64,000 nt of DNA from NCBI GenBank assembly GCA_022800935.1, contig JAAWRH010000005.1, positions 62,001 to 126,000 on the forward strand, read 5' to 3'. Each line of letters starts with the position of its first letter. Position 1 is the stretch's first letter. The DNA is from Oscillospiraceae bacterium. GTDB lineage: Bacteria; Bacillota; Clostridia; Oscillospirales; Ruminococcaceae. A model generated the notes under the pieces. The model did not search any database, was not told where the DNA came from, and saw nothing but the letters and a program-made list of their open reading frames with translations. Positions 25,854 through 33,022 of this stretch are shown in pieces. The position numbers and the translations under genes were made by a program.

Positions 25854-26804
25854 ATGGAAAATTTTATCTTCAGCTTAAACGCAACTATGCCGGTTTTCCT
25901 GGTGATTGTTGCGGGCTGGTTTCTCATGCAGCTGAAGCTGTTCAACAGGGAATTCTTGGCAGTGGCGGACAAATATGTCTTTAAGGTTGCCCTGCCGGTG
26001 CTGCTGTTTCGGGATATCGCCACAACCGACCTGCGGGAAGGGTTTCAGCTCAAATTCGTCCTGTTCTGTATGGCGGCAACGACTGTCATGTTTTTGGGAA
26101 TCTGGGGGCTTGCCTCCCTGCTGATGAAGGATAAATCCATGGTGGGGGCATTTACCCAAGCCGCCGCCAGGGGCAGCGCGGCGGTGCTGGGGATTGCCTT
26201 TGTGGAGAACATCTACGGCAATTCCGGCATGGCCCCTCTGATGATTGTCTCGGCGGTGCCGCTTTTCAATATTTATTCGGTGATTATCCTGACCCTCTGC
26301 GCAGGGGACAGTCATGCGAAAAGCCGGGGAGAGACCATTAAAAGGGCGTTCCTCAATGTGCTGAAAAACCCCATTATCATCGGGATTGCGCTGGGAGTCC
26401 CCTTTTCTCTGCTGAATATCCGGCTTCCCGTCATCCTCTCCAAGGCGGTCGCCAACATTGCGGGGACAGCCACGCCCATTGCCCTGCTGGTGGTGGGGGC
26501 CAACTTTGAGGGCAGGAAAGCCCTCTCCAAGCTGAAACCGACGCTGATTGCCTCACTGCTCAAGTTGCTGGTTATACCGGCGGTATTTTTTCCCTTTGCT
26601 GTTATGCTGGGCTTCCGGGGGAGCGAGCTGGTGGCGATTCTGGTCATGCTGGGTTCCCCCACAACCGTCACCTGCTATATCATGGCGAAAAACATGGGCA
26701 ACGATGCGGAGCTCTCCGCCAGCGCGGTGGTGATGGCGACCCTCCTCTCCTCCGTGACGCTGACCTTCTGGATTTTCCTGCTGAAAACGTTGTCCCTTAT
26801 CTGA
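25854..26804 (+). CDS. AEC-family (auxin efflux carrier-like) transporter
   Basis: 316 residues, about ten hydrophobic segments in two halves of five. The start MENFIFSLNATMPVFLVIVAGWFL matches the AEC N terminus; a GTG 12 bp upstream, overlapping the DUF3267 stop, is the alternative start. Bacterial members move malate, malonate or other small organic anions; the substrate cannot be told. It lies at the end of the vanRS-like run and is followed by a terminator 2 bp after its stop. Confidence 0.88.
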   Translation: MENFIFSLNATMPVFLVIVAGWFLMQLKLFNREFLAVADKYVFKVALPVLLFRDIATTDLREGFQLKFVLFCMAATTVMFLGIWGLASLLMKDKSMVGAFTQAAARGSAAVLGIAFVENIYGNSGMAPLMIVSAVPLFNIYSVIILTLCAGDSHAKSRGETIKRAFLNVLKNPIIIGIALGVPFSLLNIRLPVILSKAVANIAGTATPIALLVVGANFEGRKALSKLKPTLIASLLKLLVIPAVFFPFAVMLGFRGSELVAILVMLGSPTTVTCYIMAKNMGNDAELSASAVVMATLLSSVTLTFWIFLLKTLSLI

Positions 26805-26805
26805 A

Positions 26806-26842
26806 AAAACCGGTACAGCGCCGCAGACGCCGTACCGGTTTT
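26806..26842 (+). terminator. Rho-independent terminator
   Basis: AAAACCGGTAC / GTACCGGTTTT stem with inner GCG/CGC, directly after the AEC gene and ahead of the convergent Rpn gene. Confidence 0.85.
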
Positions 26843-26865
26843 CTATCGGTTCTCCATATTTCACT

Positions 26866-27717
26866 TTATGAAAGAAAGACAGCAGAGCGGAGCTTTTCCA
26901 CTTCATCCAGCGGCAAGCCGGTAATTTCAACGATTTGCAAGGAAGACATGCCTAATTTGATAAGCTTAGAGGCAATTTCTGAAGCTTTTTCATTTATGCC
27001 TTCATTTCTGCCCTCATCTTTTGCGCGGCGCAAGGCTGTGGCCTCGTCATGAAGGGCTCTGTCGCGGATTCTCTCCAGCTCCCGGTATTCCGGCGACACT
27101 GTAATGCTTCGATATGCGTTGATTGCTTCACTCATAACCGGCACCTCCATTTTCTTGATCTTCTCCAGTTTTTCCTCTGTGTCCGCGCTGAACAGCGACA
27201 TCCACAGCAGCAGCGGGTCGTTTTCATTGACCGTCTCAGGCAGCTTGGGCAGCTCAAAAAAGTAAAAGCCCATTTTGTCCGAAAGCAGGGTGTGTCTTGT
27301 GATCTCAAGGGGCTGAAAGAAGGAGCGGTACTCCCCAGAGTCGTCAAAGAGGACGAAATCGACGATGCTGGCCACAATGGTGCGGGGAAGCTGGGAATAA
27401 TCTTCCCCAGAGGCCAGGGCCGAGGAATAATCCCGCGCCCAGTAGAACAGGGTCCGTTCGGGATAGTGTTCCTCCCAGTTGACCTGGATTTCCAGGTTGA
27501 CCTGCTGGTCGTTGACCCTCATATTGATATCTAGGCGGCAGAACTTGCTTTTGATGTGTTCCGGCGTCATCTCCGGGTTGAGAATTTCAAAGGCCGCAAT
27601 GCTTTCGGCGGGGATATCCAGGATGACCGCCACCAATGCCTTTAGAAGATCAGGGTTTTTTACGAACAGCATTTTGAACAGAATATCGTTTTTAAAGGTA
27701 TATTGCAGCTTTGCCAT
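26866..27717 (-). CDS. Rpn-family recombination-promoting nuclease / putative transposase
   Basis: 283 residues, apparently intact. N-terminal FKNDILFKMLF, catalytic Asp in CRLDINMRV and the ExQ strand VNLEIQVNW form the PD-(D/E)XK site; YWARDYSSAL and the LPRTIVASIVDF segment are typical of the family. The C terminus has a charged DEGRNEGINEKASEIA helix and a short LPLDEVEKL tail. It is a different lineage from the copy at 10972-12006, to which it shows little similarity outside motifs. It stands between convergent and divergent housekeeping genes with no flanking repeats noticed. Confidence 0.85.
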   Translation of the reverse strand: MAKLQYTFKNDILFKMLFVKNPDLLKALVAVILDIPAESIAAFEILNPEMTPEHIKSKFCRLDINMRVNDQQVNLEIQVNWEEHYPERTLFYWARDYSSALASGEDYSQLPRTIVASIVDFVLFDDSGEYRSFFQPLEITRHTLLSDKMGFYFFELPKLPETVNENDPLLLWMSLFSADTEEKLEKIKKMEVPVMSEAINAYRSITVSPEYRELERIRDRALHDEATALRRAKDEGRNEGINEKASEIASKLIKLGMSSLQIVEITGLPLDEVEKLRSAVFLS

Positions 27718-27811
27718 GTGTTTCCATTCTCCCTCCCTGTTGCCGGAGTTTCTTCTCTATCACCAGTATACCATACTTTGCGGATGATTTCCATCAAAAA
27801 TTCTGTCAGGA

Positions 27812-28687
27812 TTACACCCCCTCCAGGTCCCACACCGGAACAAAGGATTCCGCAGCGGATTTCCGGCTCTGAACAAAGCCGTCCTCTATCTCGCTTTCAA
27901 AGAGGTAATCCTGCGCCTTATGGTATTCCCGCGCCGTGATTTTACGGTTGATCTCCGGGTATTCCTCCGCCCGCCCGCAGGGAATGTACTGGCTCATGAG
28001 GCTGAACAAGGCCTGTCCGGGCCGGAATGTCTCCCGGAACCAGTCGATGACCCCGTAGGTGTTCCGCAGGTTTCCGGGGAGAATGAGGTGGCGGACTACC
28101 ACACCTTTTTTCAGGATGCCGTCCTCGCCCATCTGATAGGGGCCGGTCTGGCGGTACATCTCCGCAATGGCGCGCTTGGCGGCACCTGGATAGTCTTCTG
28201 CATGAGAATAGCGCTTTGCAGTTTTGTCATTGGAGTATTTCATGTCCGGGAGATAAATCTGAATTTTTCCCTCCAGCAGCCTCAGCGTCTCCGGCCTTTC
28301 ATAGCCGCTGGAGTTATAGACCACCGGGACCGGCAGGGGTTCTGCCAGCGCCTCTGCAATGGCGGGGGCAAAGTGGGTGGGGTTCACCAGATTAATGTTG
28401 TGCACCCCCTTTTCGCAGAGCTCCATAAATATTTCCCGCAGCCTTTGGACTGTGATTTCCTTTCCGTATCCACCGATGCTGATAGGATAGTTTTGGCAGA
28501 AGACGCATCGAAGGCTGCATCCGCTGAAAAAGACAGTCCCGGACCCCCTTTCACCGCTGATGCAAGGCTCCTCCCACATATGAACCCCCGCGCGGGCAAG
28601 CTTGGGGAGGATGCCCGCCCCGCAGGCTCCTGTTTGGGTCCGGCGGTCCGCGCCGCATTTTCTGGGACATAGTGTACAGTGCTCCAT
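27812..28687 (-). CDS. Radical SAM protein, PflA/AmmeMemoRadiSam-like
   Basis: 291 residues. The CxxxCxxC cluster motif is CSLRCVFC (Cys57, 61, 64), which binds the 4Fe-4S cluster and SAM. Four more cysteines at 4, 7, 11 and 22 (CTLCPRKCG, GACG) may bind a second metal centre. The motif VNPTHFAP and the RHLILPGNLRNT segment match the group of uncharacterised radical SAM proteins related to pyruvate-formate-lyase activating enzymes. No glycyl radical enzyme gene is adjacent. Expressed from the minus-strand promoter at 28821-28849. Confidence 0.85.
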   Translation of the reverse strand: MEHCTLCPRKCGADRRTQTGACGAGILPKLARAGVHMWEEPCISGERGSGTVFFSGCSLRCVFCQNYPISIGGYGKEITVQRLREIFMELCEKGVHNINLVNPTHFAPAIAEALAEPLPVPVVYNSSGYERPETLRLLEGKIQIYLPDMKYSNDKTAKRYSHAEDYPGAAKRAIAEMYRQTGPYQMGEDGILKKGVVVRHLILPGNLRNTYGVIDWFRETFRPGQALFSLMSQYIPCGRAEEYPEINRKITAREYHKAQDYLFESEIEDGFVQSRKSAAESFVPVWDLEGV

Positions 28688-28749
28688 TTCTTCCTCCGTT
28701 TTTTACACATACTTGATTTTTCCGGTCAGAACAACGCTCTAAAAAAATC

Positions 28750-28777
28750 TTGACGAATCGGCTTTTAGACGTATACT
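28750..28777 (+). promoter_or_regulatory. Promoter of ilvA
   Basis: TTGACG (28750-28755), 16-bp spacer, TATACT (28772-28777). The roughly 115-nt leader carries a small GAAGCT/AGCTTC hairpin, but no T-box or other leader motif was seen. Confidence 0.6.
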
Positions 28778-28820
28778 GTATATAACAGGCATTTGAAGCT
28801 GCGTTAGCTTCCCTGCGGCT

Positions 28821-28849
28821 ATTATAGCACAGTCACCGTATGGAGTCAA
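28821..28849 (-). promoter_or_regulatory. Promoter of the radical SAM gene
   Basis: On the minus strand TTGACT (28844-28849), 17-bp spacer, TATAAT (28821-28826). It faces the ilvA promoter, so the two transcripts overlap in their 5' parts. Confidence 0.75.
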
Positions 28850-28897
28850 AAGCAGCGGTGGGATGCGCCGAAATTTAAAATACAGGAGCTGTGAAAA

Positions 28898-30094
28898 ATG
28901 CTTACCATTGATAAAATTTACGACGCCAGCAAGGTACTCAAGGAGGTTGCCCTGCAAACGGAAATCATCCAGGCCCAGAAGATAAACCCGGAAAGCGAGG
29001 TCTACCTGAAAACGGAAAACCTCCAGGTGACAGGCTCATTTAAGGTCCGGGGCGCTTATTATAAGATACACAACCTCACCGCCGAGGAGAAAGCAAGAGG
29101 CGTTATTGCCTGCTCCGCCGGGAACCACGCTCAGGGAGTCGCCCTGGCGGCGGCCAAGGGGAACATCGACGCGGTGATATGTATCCCTTCCGGCGCGCCT
29201 ATCTCCAAGGTGGAGGCGACCCGCCGGTACGGCGCGAATGTGGAGCTGGTGGACGGCGTTTACGACGACGCCTACCGCCGTGCCTGCGAAATCCAGGCGG
29301 AAACCGGCAGGGTGTTTATCCACCCCTTCAACGATGAGGACATTATTGCCGGACAGGGGACCATCGGTCTGGAGATTGTCAACCAGATGCCCGATGTGGA
29401 CGCGGTACTGGTTCCCATTGGCGGCGGCGGGCTGATTTCCGGGGTGGCCTTTGCCATTAAATCCCTGTTCCCCAAATGCAAGGTGTACGGTGCACAGGCG
29501 GAGGGCGCGCCCTCCATGCTGGGCTCCCTGAAATCCGGTGCGCCGGTGGAGCTTCCCAGCGTCTCCACTGTGGCGGACGGAATCGCTGTCAAGAAGCCGG
29601 GGGACATCACCTTCCAGATGGTTCACGACTATGTGGACGAGGTGGTAACGGTCTCCGAGGATGAGATAGCCACGGCGATTCTGGCTTTGATTGAGCATCA
29701 GAAGCTGATTGCAGAGGGGGCCGGGGCGGTGACAGTGGCTGCTGCCATGTTCAACAAGGTTGACATCCGGGGGATGAAGACCGTCTGCCTGATTTCCGGA
29801 GGCAACATTGATGTAAACATCCTGTCCAGGGTTATCACCAGGGGACTGGTGAAGGAGGGACGCTCCGCCAGCCTGACCCTTTCCCTGACCGACAAGCCCG
29901 GAGAACTGCTGAAGGTCTCCAGCATTATCTCCGCCACCGGGGCCAATATTCTGGGGGTCAACCACAACCGCAGCGCCTTGGGCACCGCCATTACCGCCTG
30001 CGAGCTACAGGTTTCCATGGAGACCAGGGACCACGAGCACGTTGCCGAAATCCGCAGGGCCCTGACCGAGGCGGGGTTCCAGATTGTTCATTGA
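28898..30094 (+). CDS. ilvA: Threonine ammonia-lyase (threonine dehydratase)
   Basis: PLP enzyme converting threonine to 2-oxobutanoate and ammonia. 398 residues: PLP-binding Lys49 in GSFKVRGAY, glycine loop GGGGL near residue 183, and a C-terminal ACT domain from about 325 (SLTLSLTDKPGELLKVS). Length and single ACT domain fit the form shared by many Firmicutes, used either for isoleucine synthesis or threonine breakdown. No other ilv genes are near, so the role is open. AGGAGCTG precedes the ATG. A beta-galactosidase gene follows 16 bp later. Confidence 0.93.
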   Translation: MLTIDKIYDASKVLKEVALQTEIIQAQKINPESEVYLKTENLQVTGSFKVRGAYYKIHNLTAEEKARGVIACSAGNHAQGVALAAAKGNIDAVICIPSGAPISKVEATRRYGANVELVDGVYDDAYRRACEIQAETGRVFIHPFNDEDIIAGQGTIGLEIVNQMPDVDAVLVPIGGGGLISGVAFAIKSLFPKCKVYGAQAEGAPSMLGSLKSGAPVELPSVSTVADGIAVKKPGDITFQMVHDYVDEVVTVSEDEIATAILALIEHQKLIAEGAGAVTVAAAMFNKVDIRGMKTVCLISGGNIDVNILSRVITRGLVKEGRSASLTLSLTDKPGELLKVSSIISATGANILGVNHNRSALGTAITACELQVSMETRDHEHVAEIRRALTEAGFQIVH

Positions 30095-30110
30095 CCAAAG
30101 GAGGGGGACT

Positions 30111-32132
30111 ATGAAACAGGATAAAATCTATTATGGGGGAGACTATAACCCCGACCAGTGGCCGGAGGAGATTCTGGAACAGGACATCCCCATGTTCCAG
30201 AAGGCCGGAATCAATCTAGTGACCCTCCCGGTGTTTTCCTGGGCAAAGCTTCAGCCGTCGGAGGAAGTCTACTGTTTCGATTGGCTGGACCGGGTGATTG
30301 ACCGGCTGTGGAGGGCGGGGATATCCGTCTGTCTTTCCACCCCCACCGCCGCCCAGCCCGCCTGGATGAGCAGGAAATACCCGGATATGCTTCCGGTGGA
30401 TATCTCCGGACTCCGCCGGACCCACGGCAAGCGGGTAAACTTCTGCCCCAACAGCCCGGATTACCGGCGGTTTTCCACCGCTATTGCGGAGAAGATGGGG
30501 GAGAGGTATGGAAAGCATCCCGCCGTTGTCCTTTGGCATGTGGCCAACGAATACGGAACCTACTGCTACTGCCCCCAATGCGAAAGGAAGTTCCGGGAGT
30601 GGCTGAAGGACCGGTATCATACGGTAGAGGAGCTCAACGCCCGCTGGAACCTGAGCTTCTGGGGCCACACCGTCTATGACTGGGACGAGGTGGTCATCCC
30701 CAGCGAGCGCAACGACGATTACCGCTTTTATCAGCCGGTCTATCTGGACTACCGCAGGTTCATGACCGACTCCAACCTGGACTGCTTCAGGGCGGAGTAT
30801 AATATTCTGAAAAAGTACAGCCCGGATATCCCCATAACCACCAACATATCCGGCTTTATCCAGCAACTGGATCAGATGAAATTCTGCAAACATGTGGATA
30901 TCGCGGGATGGGACAACTATCCCTGGCCCACCGACCCGCCCGCCCGCGTTGCCATGAAGCATGATCTGATGCGGGGCCTCAAGCAGGGGAAGCCCTATCT
31001 GATGGTGGAGCAGGCCCCCAGCCAGCAGAACTGGCAGCCCTACAATGTTCAGAAACGTCCCGGCGAGCTGCGCAGGCTCTCCTACCAGGCCATGGCCCAC
31101 GGGGCGGATTCGGTGATGTACTTCCAGATGCGCCAGTCCGTCGCCGGGGTGGAAAAGTTCCACAGCGCCCTCATCTCCCACGCTGGGCATGAAAATACCC
31201 GTGTATTCCGGGAGATGTCCCAGATTGGCCGGGAACTGGCCGCTTTGGGGGGACAGACTGTGGGGGCGGTTTCCAAAAACCAGGCGGCCATTCTGTTTGA
31301 CTGGGACAACTGGTGGGCGGCGGAGGGCTCCAACGGCCCCAGCAGGGACCTGAAGTATCTGGAGCAGGTGGAAAAGTATTACACTGCCTTTTATAAACGG
31401 AATATTCCCGTGGATTTTGTGTCAATGGAGGATGATCTGTCCGGGTACCGGGTTCTGGTGACGCCTATGCTGTACATGGTAAAACCCGGCTGCGGGGAAA
31501 AGCTGAGGGAGTTTGTCAAAAAGGGCGGGACCCTTCTGACAACAGTATTCAGCGGCATTGTCGATGAAAATGACCGGGTTCCTGTGGGGGGATATCCTGG
31601 GGAGCTCTCCGACATCCTGGGAATCTGGGTGGAGGAGACCGACGCCTTGCGCCCGGAGCAGTCCAACCGGATAGTGGGGAAGGAAGCGCCTTTTGTGGGC
31701 AGCTTCTCCTGCGGACTGCTCTGCGACGTAATCCATCTGACCGCCCCCGATACAGAGGCACTCTGTGTTTTCGGCGAGGATTATTACAAGGACTTTCCCT
31801 GTGTGACCTGTCATCCCTTTGGGGAGGGGACGGCCTACTATGTGGGGACAAACCCGGAGGAGCGGTTTGCGGACGCGCTCATCGGGAAGATTGCCGGGGA
31901 ACGCGGCCTTCGCCCGGTGCTGGAGGCTTCGGAAATTCCGGAGGGGATTGAGATTACATGCCGGGAGAATGAGAATGGGCGGTTTTACTATCTGCTGTCC
32001 TTCCGCAAGGGGGAGACGGCGGTGAACCTTGCCCGGAGCGGAAAAAACTTTATCAACGCCGTCACCGGGGAGAAGGTGGGGGATAGCCTGTTGATGAAGG
32101 AGTATGACTGCTTTTTGCTGCGGGAGAGATAA
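30111..32132 (+). CDS. GH42 beta-galactosidase
   Basis: 673 residues, no signal peptide, so it acts in the cytosol on imported galactosides. Domain A is a TIM barrel with acid/base Glu147 in HVANEYG and nucleophile Glu300 in YLMVEQAP. Cysteines 112, 152, 154 and 157 match the zinc site of GH42 enzymes. A trimerisation domain (about 390-600) and a small C-terminal beta domain follow. GGAGGGGG precedes the ATG at 30111. It probably shares a transcript with ilvA; no sugar transporter is adjacent. Confidence 0.93.
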   Translation: MKQDKIYYGGDYNPDQWPEEILEQDIPMFQKAGINLVTLPVFSWAKLQPSEEVYCFDWLDRVIDRLWRAGISVCLSTPTAAQPAWMSRKYPDMLPVDISGLRRTHGKRVNFCPNSPDYRRFSTAIAEKMGERYGKHPAVVLWHVANEYGTYCYCPQCERKFREWLKDRYHTVEELNARWNLSFWGHTVYDWDEVVIPSERNDDYRFYQPVYLDYRRFMTDSNLDCFRAEYNILKKYSPDIPITTNISGFIQQLDQMKFCKHVDIAGWDNYPWPTDPPARVAMKHDLMRGLKQGKPYLMVEQAPSQQNWQPYNVQKRPGELRRLSYQAMAHGADSVMYFQMRQSVAGVEKFHSALISHAGHENTRVFREMSQIGRELAALGGQTVGAVSKNQAAILFDWDNWWAAEGSNGPSRDLKYLEQVEKYYTAFYKRNIPVDFVSMEDDLSGYRVLVTPMLYMVKPGCGEKLREFVKKGGTLLTTVFSGIVDENDRVPVGGYPGELSDILGIWVEETDALRPEQSNRIVGKEAPFVGSFSCGLLCDVIHLTAPDTEALCVFGEDYYKDFPCVTCHPFGEGTAYYVGTNPEERFADALIGKIAGERGLRPVLEASEIPEGIEITCRENENGRFYYLLSFRKGETAVNLARSGKNFINAVTGEKVGDSLLMKEYDCFLLRER

Positions 32133-32144
32133 GGGACTTTTGGC

Positions 32145-32173
32145 TTGTCAACCTCCATAAAAAGTAGTATAAT
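32145..32173 (+). promoter_or_regulatory. Promoter of the HIT gene
   Basis: TTGTCA (32145-32150), 17-bp spacer, TATAAT (32168-32173), about 55 nt before the ATG. Confidence 0.8.
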
Positions 32174-32229
32174 TTGGTCAGCCGCATTGCCACTATAAAA
32201 GAGCGGAAAAACAAAGGAGGAGATTTACC

Positions 32230-32652
32230 ATGAAAGACGCATCCTGTATGTACTGTGCGGAAAACGAAAAACTCCAGAGCCTGATGCTCCCCATCGCGGA
32301 GCTCCCCACAGGCAAGCTCTACCTGTTTAAGGAGCAGACCTACTTTGGACGGGTTGTGCTGGCCTATAAAGACCATGTAAACCACCTGACCGATCTGTCC
32401 GATGATGAGGCCGCCGCCTTTATGAAGGACATTCTCCGGGTGGGTAAGGCGGTCATGAAGGCTGTCAGCCCCGCTAAGGTCAACTATGGTATGTTCAGCG
32501 ACACCCTGCCCCATCTCCATGTACATATCGTCCCCAAGCAGCAGGGGGGCCATACCTTCGGCGGAACCTTTGAGATGAACGTCAACCCTCCCAAATACCT
32601 GACAGACGGGGAATACGCTCAAATCATTCAGAAGATCAAAGAAAACCTGTAA
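32230..32652 (+). CDS. HIT-family nucleotide-binding protein
   Basis: 140 residues. The histidine triad is LPHLHVHIVPK near residue 97; the middle His is the nucleophile in hydrolases and transferases of this superfamily acting on nucleoside phosphate esters. An N-terminal CMYC pair may bind zinc, as in some Hint-type members. AAAGGAGGAG lies before the ATG. It is a single-gene unit with its own promoter and terminator. The physiological substrate is not known. Confidence 0.92.
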   Translation: MKDASCMYCAENEKLQSLMLPIAELPTGKLYLFKEQTYFGRVVLAYKDHVNHLTDLSDDEAAAFMKDILRVGKAVMKAVSPAKVNYGMFSDTLPHLHVHIVPKQQGGHTFGGTFEMNVNPPKYLTDGEYAQIIQKIKENL

Positions 32653-32687
32653 CCGAAACGGGAAAGGCACCGTAAAAACAAGACGGC

Positions 32688-32732
32688 AAAGGCAGCGCTC
32701 TCTTTTTGTGAGAACGCTGCCTTTGTTTTTTC
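32688..32732 (+). terminator. Rho-independent terminator
   Basis: AAAGGCAGCG / CGCTGCCTTT stem with inner TCTC/GAGA, followed by GTTTTTTC. It sits between the HIT gene and convergent csoR. Confidence 0.9.
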
Positions 32733-32757
32733 GTCTATAAACGCAGACGAACTGTTT

Positions 32758-33021
32758 CTACCGTTCCATCTTTTCCAGCACACTGATAAACTCGTCGATT
32801 TTTTCGCCGCCCTCGCCGGAGTCCATGGCCTCCTGGACGCAGCCCTTCAGATGGGCCGCCAGCACTGTGCGGTTGGCCTTGCGCAGCAGCGCCTCCACCG
32901 CCAGAATCTGGTTGGACACGTCAATGCAGTACCGGTCCTCTTCTACCATCTTCAAAAGGCCGTCGATCTGTCCGCGGGCTGTCTTCAGCAGCCGGGAAAC
33001 CTGAGTTTTATCCGCTTTCAT
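32758..33021 (-). CDS. csoR: CsoR-family copper-sensing repressor
   Basis: 87 residues, all-helical DUF156/CsoR fold. The Cu(I) ligands Cys32 (RYCIDV), His57 and Cys61 (AAHLKGCV) are all present, which fits copper sensing better than the formaldehyde- or nickel-sensing branches. It starts 1 nt after the copA stop; an in-frame ATG 33 bp upstream lies inside copA. In this family copper binding releases the repressor from a GC-rich dyad; such a dyad lies at the copA promoter (35738-35758). Confidence 0.92.
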   Translation of the reverse strand: MKADKTQVSRLLKTARGQIDGLLKMVEEDRYCIDVSNQILAVEALLRKANRTVLAAHLKGCVQEAMDSGEGGEKIDEFISVLEKMER

Positions 33022-33022
33022 C

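Noticed and set aside
1277-27717. Composite transposon bounded by Rpn genes
   Set aside because: The copies differ in sequence, lack terminal repeats, and the interval contains housekeeping genes such as proBA and rlmD.
28785-28897. Leader riboswitch or attenuator before ilvA
   Set aside because: Only one 6-bp hairpin is seen; no T-box motif, leader peptide of branched-chain codons or terminator.
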